The notes under the pieces are model-generated. The model was not told the DNA's origin, searched no databases, and worked only from the letters and a program-made list of their open reading frames with translations. The position numbers and the translations under genes were made by a program. From Kiritimatiellia bacterium (lineage in GTDB: Bacteria; Verrucomicrobiota; Kiritimatiellia; RFP12; UBA1067), in NCBI GenBank assembly GCA_017547265.1, contig JAFYQC010000047.1, positions 1-6,058 on the forward strand: a stretch of DNA of 6,058 bases, written 5' to 3'. Shown piece after piece: positions 1-3,783 of the stretch. The stretch's first letter is position 1. Each line of letters opens with the position of its first letter.

Positions 1-176
1 CCGCAGTCGTGGATGGCCTTCACGTGACTGTCGCTCCCTGCATTGGGCTGCAGGCAATACGCGCCGATCAGCAGTTTCGTGCGGTCCATCCGCGCGGTCT
101 TTCCTTCTGCCGCACACGCCATGTGCGTCGCCGTAACCGCCGCCGCCGCAATCGCGGCAAATATCATCTTCCTCAT
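1..176 (-). CDS. Exported protein of unknown function, N-terminal fragment (runs off window)
   Basis: The reading frame opens at an ATG at 176-174 and stays open for 58 codons to the window edge, so only the N-terminus is visible. It begins with a Sec signal peptide: basic start (MRKM), an alanine-rich hydrophobic stretch at about residues 5-18, and an A-C-A/A-E cleavage-like site near residues 20-24. The cysteine there is not in a good lipobox, so a lipoprotein is less likely. The mature start (about residues 30-58) contains KLLIGAYCLQPNAG followed by SHVKAIHDCG. I associate this style with the first barrel strand of large secreted glycosidase-like proteins in Bacteroidota and PVC bacteria, but this is recollection of a pattern and no catalytic residue is in view. 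The start is supported by a purine-rich AAGAAAGGAATGGAG just upstream, directly after repeat R1. Confidence 0.7.
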   Translation of the reverse strand, partial: MRKMIFAAIAAAAVTATHMACAAEGKTARMDRTKLLIGAYCLQPNAGSDSHVKAIHDC

Positions 177-189
177 TACTCCATTCCTT

Positions 190-230
190 TCTTAATCCTG
201 TTAATATTGTCAATCCTGTCTAAAAACTCC
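190..230 (-). repeat. Intergenic repeat R1 (A half only)
   Basis: On the plus strand this 41-bp copy reads TCTTAATCCTG, TTAATATTG, TCAATCCTG, TCTAAAAACTCC. It is one A shorter than the A halves of R2 and R3 and differs at a few positions. It has a 9-nt internal period. It lies 14 nt before the start codon of the exported protein at 176. The B half found in R2 and R3 is missing here, so this is a partial copy. Confidence 0.8.
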
Positions 231-318
231 TCTGCCGATCCTCTTGCGTCGTCTTTGGAAACGACATACAGATGGGCGAGGTTGACGTTATAGAGAAAAC
301 GACTTCCATTTCCATTGG

Positions 319-522
319 TTATGACCCTCCAATCATAAAGCCTACGGCAACAGTAAAGACGAAGATAGCAAACCAAATGATAAATGCAAAAGGAAACGGC
401 GGAAGGATTAGAATAAAAAGAGCGAGCAAGTATCTCTTGCGTTTGAAGAGCGAATAGGCGGCAACAGCGCTAATGGAAATCGCAATCGCCAACAACACAA
501 AAAATAGAAGCTCCAAAATCAT
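319..522 (-). CDS. Small two-helix membrane protein, unknown function
   Basis: This is a 67-residue, strongly hydrophobic protein with two predicted membrane segments, about residues 3-25 and 31-60, separated by a basic FKRKR loop at 26-30 that should face the cytoplasm. It ends in GFMIGGS. I do not recognise a family. The ATG at 522-520 is preferred because a GGTGGTGGAG Shine-Dalgarno-like run lies 10 nt upstream. A GTG at 555 would add eleven non-hydrophobic residues and overlap the preceding ORF. The gene begins 19 nt after the stop of the 51-residue ORF, so it is probably the last gene of the abiE transcription unit. Hydrophobic two-helix proteins beside toxin-antitoxin or defence genes are sometimes effectors, but nothing here shows that. 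Confidence 0.55.
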   Translation of the reverse strand: MILELLFFVLLAIAISISAVAAYSLFKRKRYLLALFILILPPFPFAFIIWFAIFVFTVAVGFMIGGS

Positions 523-541
523 GGTTTTTTCACTCCACCAC

Positions 542-697
542 CTACCAGCGGTCACCTTTTCTTACCGCTTTTTCTAACCGCTTTCTGACAACTTTTCTGA
601 CCACCTTTTCTGACCACCCTATCGCGGTCGCCCACGCCTCGGCGCGCTCGCGCCGCCCCGGCTCACCAGCCTTAAAATACTCTTCAAAGTCGTTCAT
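542..697 (-). pseudogene. Fic/VbhA-type N-terminal fragment (51 residues), probably a gene remnant
   Basis: The ORF starts at ATG 697-695 behind a good AAAGGAACAAACG leader and ends at a TAG at 544-542. Residues 1-27 (MNDFEEYFKAGEPGRRERAE followed by AWATAIG) resemble, from memory, the opening helix of Fic-domain proteins or their VbhA-like antitoxin segment. In those the text usually continues LQAVDGLKPS and then the body of the protein. Here it switches at residue 28 to WSEK-VVRK-VVRK-RLEK-AVRK, a low-complexity basic tail made by a 12-nt tandem repeat, and stops. No Fic core motif (HPFxxGNGR) occurs downstream. It follows the abiEii stop by 23 nt and so sits in the toxin-antitoxin operon. 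It may be a decayed third toxin-antitoxin gene, or a real small basic protein. The family call is moderate to weak. Confidence 0.45.
557..616 (-). repeat. 12-nt tandem repeat, five units
   Basis: On the minus strand the units read TGGTCAGAAAAG, GTGGTCAGAAAA, GTTGTCAGAAAG, CGGTTAGAAAAA and GCGGTAAGAAAA. They are imperfect copies of a (G)xGGTCAGAAAA motif. The first unit is offset by one base relative to the others. Because 12 is a multiple of three, four units translate as xVRK or RLEK tetrapeptides. The array forms the whole C-terminal half of the 51-residue ORF and directly follows the apparent truncation point of the Fic-like segment, so it may mark a replication-slippage or end-joining scar. 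Confidence 0.75.
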
Positions 698-699
698 AG

Positions 700-712
700 C
701 GTTTGTTCCTTT
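700..712 (-). promoter_or_regulatory. Ribosome-binding leader AAAGGAACAAACG
   Basis: A 13-nt AAAGGAACAAACG lies two bases before the ATG at 697. The identical 13 nt lies two bases before the ATG of the trifunctional gene at 5973. The AGGA core is at normal Shine-Dalgarno spacing. It supports translation of the 51-residue ORF even though that ORF looks truncated. Confidence 0.6.
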
Positions 713-717
713 ATGCG

Positions 718-760
718 CCTTTACAGCGAATCAACAAAAGCGGGGAAGCGAGTGACGAGT
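718..760 (-). repeat. Repeat B-half homologue inside the 3' end of abiEii
   Basis: The last codons of abiEii plus the bases after its stop align without gaps to the B halves of R2 and R3. The best-conserved block is TTTGTTGATTCGCTG in this copy and R2, and CGATTCGCTGTAAAGG-like sequence is shared with R3. In this copy the element encodes ELVTRFPAFVDSL plus the stop. In R2 and R3 the same frame reads VVTRFLRFVDSL and VVTRFPVSVDSL. Whether the toxin gene gained a repeat or the repeat came from a toxin gene end cannot be settled from this window. Confidence 0.6.
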
Positions 761-1503
761 TCTGCGCGTTCGCGATGGAAAAGCAGATGCTCGACATCGC
801 GGCGCTTGAGCTCGAGATCGACAGACTTCGCCTTTGCCGTCAGTGCCGCCTTGAGCGACTTGAGGTCAGTGACTTCTGGATGCACGGCAGACAAGAACGA
901 ATAATCTGGTTCCGTGCGCTGCAAAAGAAAGATCGCATCGTAAAAATCACGCCCCTTACCGCGCGTCAAAAGCGCTGACAACTTCATGGCGCAGAGCGTG
1001 GCCTCGTTCGGCACGGTCACAGGAAAGAAAAAGCCGCATCGCCGAATGTCGGCCGAGACCCGCTTGTACTCCCGCCCCTGGTCTTGCGCCTCAACCTTCA
1101 TCATAAACCGCTCTTCCTTGAAGGCCGAAAGCCCCAGCTCGTGCAGAAGACCCGGGAAAAGGATACTCCGCCGCATCGCCGTTAGCCGATCTGACTCCTT
1201 CTCCTTCGACACGGCATTAAGCCCGTTGCGCCTAAGATGTGCGACGAGCGCATCGGTGAAACGCACGAATTCTTCCGGCTCAAGATCCTTGCAGTCAAAG
1301 TCGAGGTCTTCGGAGAATCTGTCAATGTCCTTGGTGAGGCGAAGATTCGTGCCGCCAATGAATGTCAGACGGGGCGCCCATTGGCTTCTCGCAATCCACT
1401 CAAGCGCAAGACACTCGACATATTCCTTTAGAATATGCTTCACAAACTGTCCGGCACGAAGTTCCTCTGGAAAGAACCCCTTTATCGATTCAAGCGCAAT
1501 CAT
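721..1503 (-). CDS. abiEii: AbiEii-family nucleotidyltransferase toxin (type IV toxin-antitoxin)
   Basis: The 260-residue protein has the full signature of the AbiEii/COG2253 nucleotidyltransferase family (DNA polymerase beta-like fold). The GGT of motif I is at residues 50-52 (FIGGTNLRL). The metal-binding SEDLDF is at 64-69 (acids E65, D66, D68). A third acidic strand, MMKVEA, is at 134-139. A conserved K174 precedes RGKGRDFYDAIFLL at 181-194. Family members transfer nucleotides to cellular targets, and the related MenT enzymes modify tRNA 3' ends. In phage-infected cells this can cause growth arrest or abortive infection. The substrate here is unknown. The ATG at 1503 overlaps the abiEi stop as ATGA, which implies translational coupling with the antitoxin. 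Length is normal and no key residue appears lost. The C-terminus (VTRFPAFVDSL) matches a repeated intergenic element found twice more in the window. Confidence 0.93.
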   Translation of the reverse strand: MIALESIKGFFPEELRAGQFVKHILKEYVECLALEWIARSQWAPRLTFIGGTNLRLTKDIDRFSEDLDFDCKDLEPEEFVRFTDALVAHLRRNGLNAVSKEKESDRLTAMRRSILFPGLLHELGLSAFKEERFMMKVEAQDQGREYKRVSADIRRCGFFFPVTVPNEATLCAMKLSALLTRGKGRDFYDAIFLLQRTEPDYSFLSAVHPEVTDLKSLKAALTAKAKSVDLELKRRDVEHLLFHRERAELVTRFPAFVDSL

Positions 1504-2117
1504 AGCGCATACACCTCCTTTACAAGTCGCATCCTCCGCGCGAGGGCGTGAGAGCCGAAGCGCGCCACCACTCCATCCAAGTCACCGCTCGCAACAATCT
1601 CCGCGAGGACATCAGGATCAAAGCGCAACGCCTCGATTTCGTCTGGCGTGTCATACTGCGCGTTTAGATAAAGGAAGTCGCAAAGCGCCTTCGCGGGCGT
1701 CGCGACATTGACCGGCAATCCGTCGCCCACCGATTCCACGCCATAGCCAAACATCAACTGCGGCTTGACGCTTCGATACGAGAACTCGCCGAAGTCGTTC
1801 TTGAACGAGGCCGTCTTGAGCGTGGTCACCGAAGTAAACTGCACAACCGATTCAGGAATCAGTCCTGCGCGCGCCATCACATGCTCGCAGGAAAGATAGC
1901 TCGGCGAATAAATCTTGCCTGCAAAGTATTCGCCAATCCCCGGCTTGTTGGCAACATCGGCAAACGCATACCACGAACGCCTAAGCCGCTTGATATATCC
2001 CTTGCCAAGCCAAGTTAAGTAATTGCCCCTGTCAAAATTGGGAAACGCCGCCAAAACCTGCTCGGTCGACACACAGGCATAATCGTGGAAGCGCTCTCTG
2101 AAAGTAATGTAGTTCAT
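1500..2117 (-). CDS. abiEi: AbiEi-family antitoxin / transcriptional autorepressor
   Basis: The 205-residue protein has an N-terminal winged-helix region (about residues 1-55) containing GYIKRLRRSWYAF, the basic beta-wing typical of AbiEi antitoxins. A C-terminal domain follows with SYLSCEHVMARAGLIPE, then TSVTTLKTASF and FSYRSVKPQLMFGY (about residues 73-125), all characteristic of the AbiEi antitoxin group. In studied type IV systems AbiEi does not bind the toxin stably. It represses the operon by binding inverted repeats in the promoter and counteracts AbiEii activity. The ATG at 2117 sits within the inverted-repeat promoter described separately, and no clear Shine-Dalgarno is seen in the short leader. 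The gene overlaps abiEii by 4 nt. The domain limits are approximate, but the family call is firm because of the partner gene and the motifs. Confidence 0.9.
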   Translation of the reverse strand: MNYITFRERFHDYACVSTEQVLAAFPNFDRGNYLTWLGKGYIKRLRRSWYAFADVANKPGIGEYFAGKIYSPSYLSCEHVMARAGLIPESVVQFTSVTTLKTASFKNDFGEFSYRSVKPQLMFGYGVESVGDGLPVNVATPAKALCDFLYLNAQYDTPDEIEALRFDPDVLAEIVASGDLDGVVARFGSHALARRMRLVKEVYAL

Positions 2118-2171
2118 TGACTTTGTTTCTTATACGCGTATATTATACCGCATTTCAGAAACAAAAGTCAA
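2117..2171 (-). promoter_or_regulatory. abiE promoter enclosed by nested inverted repeats
   Basis: On the minus strand there is a -35 TTGACT (2171-2166), an 18-nt spacer and a perfect -10 TATAAT (2147-2142), about 25 nt before the abiEi ATG. The arms TTGACTTTTGTTTC (2171-2158) and GAAACAAAGTCAA (2129-2117) are reverse complements apart from one extra T. They begin at the -35 box and end at the start codon. A perfect 12-bp palindrome, TATACGCGTATA, lies between them at 2131-2142, where transcription should start. This arrangement fits the inverted-repeat operators known for AbiEi autoregulation. Confidence 0.75.
2131..2142. promoter_or_regulatory. 12-bp palindromic probable operator
   Basis: TATACGCGTATA is a perfect palindrome that touches the last base of the -10 box and spans the expected transcription start. 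A dimeric or paired repressor bound here would block RNA polymerase. AbiEi is the obvious candidate, by family precedent only. Confidence 0.6.
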
Positions 2172-2179
2172 CAAGGCGC

Positions 2180-2602
2180 TCAAAAGCATATACTCTTAGT
2201 CTGGAACTTCAAATACGCCATGGAAATGAGGACCACGACAATCACGGCAATATACAATAGGCAGCCAATGTTGAACGACTTCTCCGCACTGGCCAGATGC
2301 TTTTTCGCCGATTCGATGTCGCCGCGCTCCAACGCTTCGCGAGCGGATTGCCTGTCAAGCATGGAGAACAAGTTACCGCCCCTAAACCAATAATGTTCGG
2401 TGGCGCTCTGCTCTTCTATTGCGGCCTTGACCTTCATTCGCTCCAGTTCGCGCTCCAGCCGTTGGCAACGCATCTCCAGCGTTTCTTCTTTTTCTTCCTC
2501 CGGCGCAGACCCAGAGCCTTCTACTTCCGCCCCGCAAAATGGACAGCGAAACCGCTCTTCACCGTTATCGTATAGCTCTTTTCCACACGTTGGACAGTTC
2601 AC
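2180..2602 (-). CDS. Zinc-ribbon, coiled-coil, C-terminally anchored membrane protein
   Basis: The 140-residue protein starts with a zinc ribbon: CPTC at residues 3-6 and CPFC at 20-23 form a CxxC-x13-CxxC site. An acidic linker (about 31-42) and a charged helical stretch likely to form a coiled coil (about 44-63) follow. Next comes an amphipathic helix-turn-helix-like region, REALERGDIESAKKHLASAE (88-107). A single membrane segment lies at about 112-131 and the tail is short. The ribbon should therefore be cytosolic on a tail-anchored protein. I recognise the architecture but not a named family. The start is a GTG at 2602-2600, chosen because it immediately precedes the ribbon and AAGAAAGGGG lies 7 nt upstream, at the end of repeat R2. 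It ends 9 nt before the -35 box of the abiE promoter, so transcription could read through into abiE. Confidence 0.8.
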   Translation of the reverse strand: MNCPTCGKELYDNGEERFRCPFCGAEVEGSGSAPEEEKEETLEMRCQRLERELERMKVKAAIEEQSATEHYWFRGGNLFSMLDRQSAREALERGDIESAKKHLASAEKSFNIGCLLYIAVIVVVLISMAYLKFQTKSICF

Positions 2603-2615
2603 GGGCTCGCCCCTT

Positions 2616-2704
2616 TCTTAATCCTGTTAATCTTGTAAATCCTGTCTAAAAAACTCCGCACATTTGCAGCGAATCAACAAATCTAAGGAATCGCGTCACC
2701 ACTT
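2616..2704 (-). repeat. 89-bp intergenic repeat R2
   Basis: This unit aligns with R3 over 89 bp without gaps, with about nine mismatches. Its A half (2616-2657; TTAATCCTG-TTAATCTTG-TAAATCCTG-TCTAAAAAACTCC on the plus strand) is identical to that of R3. Most mismatches are in the B half (2658-2704). It fills nearly the whole gap between the stop at 2724 and the GTG at 2602. On the minus strand the B half reads in frame as EVVTRFLRFVDSLQMCGVF before a stop, and the A half in another frame as SFLDRIYKINRIKK. Confidence 0.85.
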
Positions 2705-2723
2705 CCAGACGATGCTTTCTCTC

Positions 2724-3191
2724 TCATGTGGAAAACCGCGCAGAGAAGACGATGGTGCCGACAAGGGCGAATATGGCCAAAGTCTCGATTCCGCCAAGTA
2801 TCCCCATCTTGAATTGAAACGAACCGATCAATCCATCCTTCGCCGTCGGCGTGTTTATCAACTTTGCCGCCACCGCGCCCTGTACAACAGCGACGAGCGC
2901 AAATGCTCCGCAGGCGAAAGTCGACACAATCGAAAGCTCACCCGCCGCAAGATTTCGCTGTGAAAGAGCCACAGCCACGACTATTGCATAGAAGACCTTG
3001 GTGATGGGCGTTACCGCCAACGCCATCGCAGGAAGAATCTCTTCCACGGGCACAGTGGCGGCCTCCTGCTTGTATTTCCAAACAAGTCGGACAATCCCCC
3101 TGCCAAACGAAAGCAGCAACCCCACAACGACGCCGACCGCAGCGATCGCGAGTCCCCTTGCCAATACAGGATTCTCAAAGATATTCATCAT
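2724..3191 (-). CDS. V-type ATPase proteolipid (subunit K/c)-like membrane protein, orphan
   Basis: The 155-residue protein has four membrane segments (about residues 9-30, 53-77, 86-109 and 128-150), the size and topology of the double-hairpin V-type K subunit. The second half resembles that family most: VVQGAVAAKLI (102-112) matches the conserved QGxxAA helix, and GGIETLAIFALVGTIVF (133-149) places a membrane glutamate (E136) where the ion-carrying glutamate sits in VETYAI-type motifs. The first half is divergent: VTPITKVFYAIVVAVAL (60-76) aligns with the LPGTQGLYGFVIAF-type helix, but glycine spacing is poor. No other ATPase subunit is present. ATG 3191 is chosen for a GGAG 8 nt upstream. 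A longer form would need a TTG at 3221 overlapping the preceding gene. It lies 19 nt after that gene and is likely co-transcribed with it. The homology is a motif-level reading. Confidence 0.6.
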   Translation of the reverse strand: MMNIFENPVLARGLAIAAVGVVVGLLLSFGRGIVRLVWKYKQEAATVPVEEILPAMALAVTPITKVFYAIVVAVALSQRNLAAGELSIVSTFACGAFALVAVVQGAVAAKLINTPTAKDGLIGSFQFKMGILGGIETLAIFALVGTIVFSARFST

Positions 3192-3210
3192 TCTCGTTTC
3201 TCCATTTCGT

Positions 3211-3693
3211 TCATACAGCAAGGCAACATCCAGCAGGGAAAATCAACCCAGCAAAGAGAAAGATCAACAGATATACGATTATCCATCCACAGCGGTTGTT
3301 ACGTACTGCCACTACAGAGCCATACACTCCAAGGCACAACAATGCCACACCTTCAAAGAAGCCTGCATCAAGTCCTGCACAACACAGCGTTAAGCATAGG
3401 ACAATAAGCAACAGCATCGCGATAGCAAAACCCCTCAAGGCGACATGGTCTGATTCCTTGTCGTAAGGACGCTTTCCATGCTTTAACCTCGCCTTAATAC
3501 CCGCAAAGACCGATATGGCAACAATCGCACATCCTGTTGCCACCAAAGCAATTTGCAACCAAGACACATAAGGGCTGAAGTATACAAAGTCATATATGGG
3601 GCGGCGGAAATACACAATCAAAAATTCAAGAACCGCAGCAACAGCAACCATGCCACCAATCGCGGCAAACATTATTCTATTCTTCGCGCTCAT
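3211..3693 (-). CDS. Five-helix integral membrane protein, unknown function
   Basis: The 160-residue protein is almost entirely hydrophobic, with predicted membrane segments at about residues 8-29, 44-66, 86-107, 110-130 and 136-157. A charged loop, KARLKHGKRPYDKESDH (about 67-83), should be cytoplasmic by the positive-inside rule. Cysteines cluster at 100, 104-105 and 156-157 in the last three helices. I do not recognise a family. The ATG at 3693 directly abuts the end of repeat R3, leaving only TTAAGAG before it as a weak ribosome site. The next gene starts 19 nt after the stop, so the pair probably forms a two-gene membrane unit. The lack of R1/R2-like sequence between these two genes contrasts with the junctions on either side. 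Confidence 0.7.
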   Translation of the reverse strand: MSAKNRIMFAAIGGMVAVAAVLEFLIVYFRRPIYDFVYFSPYVSWLQIALVATGCAIVAISVFAGIKARLKHGKRPYDKESDHVALRGFAIAMLLLIVLCLTLCCAGLDAGFFEGVALLCLGVYGSVVAVRNNRCGWIIVYLLIFLFAGLIFPAGCCLAV

Positions 3694-3694
3694 C

Positions 3695-3783
3695 TCTTAA
3701 TCCTGTTAATCTTGTAAATCCTGTCTAAAAAACTCCCCACCTTTACAGCGAATCTACAGAGACAGGGAATCGCGTCACCACTT
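3695..3783 (-). repeat. 89-bp intergenic repeat R3
   Basis: This full-length unit aligns without gaps to R2. Its A half (3695-3736) is identical to R2's and ends one base before the next gene's ATG. Its B half (3737-3783) runs over the stop codon and last two codons (KW) of the trifunctional gene. It spans the entire 81-bp gap between the two genes. In the second frame the B half reads QVVTRFPVSVDSL followed by a stop, an echo of the AbiEii C-terminus. Confidence 0.85.

Noticed and set aside
176..376. Minus-strand 66-codon frame ending KKGME
   Set aside because: It overlaps the end of the 67-residue membrane gene in another frame, and its C-terminus is simply translated repeat R1 (FLDRIDNINRI). 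No independent support for a protein.
635..662. GC-rich GGCGC-GCTC-GCGCC hairpin as terminator
   Set aside because: The arms are only 5 bp, there is no following T-run on the minus strand, and it lies inside the 51-residue ORF where GRRERAEA coding explains it.
986..1711. Open frame of 241 codons on the plus strand
   Set aside because: It is antisense to abiEii/abiEi and its translation is serine/arginine-rich with no motif, whereas both minus-strand genes have strong family signatures.
3186..3221. TTG start at 3221 for the proteolipid-like gene
   Set aside because: It would overlap the preceding gene and has no ribosome site at proper spacing, while ATG 3191 has GGAG 8 nt upstream.
2616..3783. 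Integron cassette array with attC sites
   Set aside because: Small same-strand genes separated by similar elements suggested it, but the repeats lack the RYYYAAC/GTTRRRY core boxes and paired inverted arms of attC, and one flanked gene is 2.2 kb. No integrase is visible.
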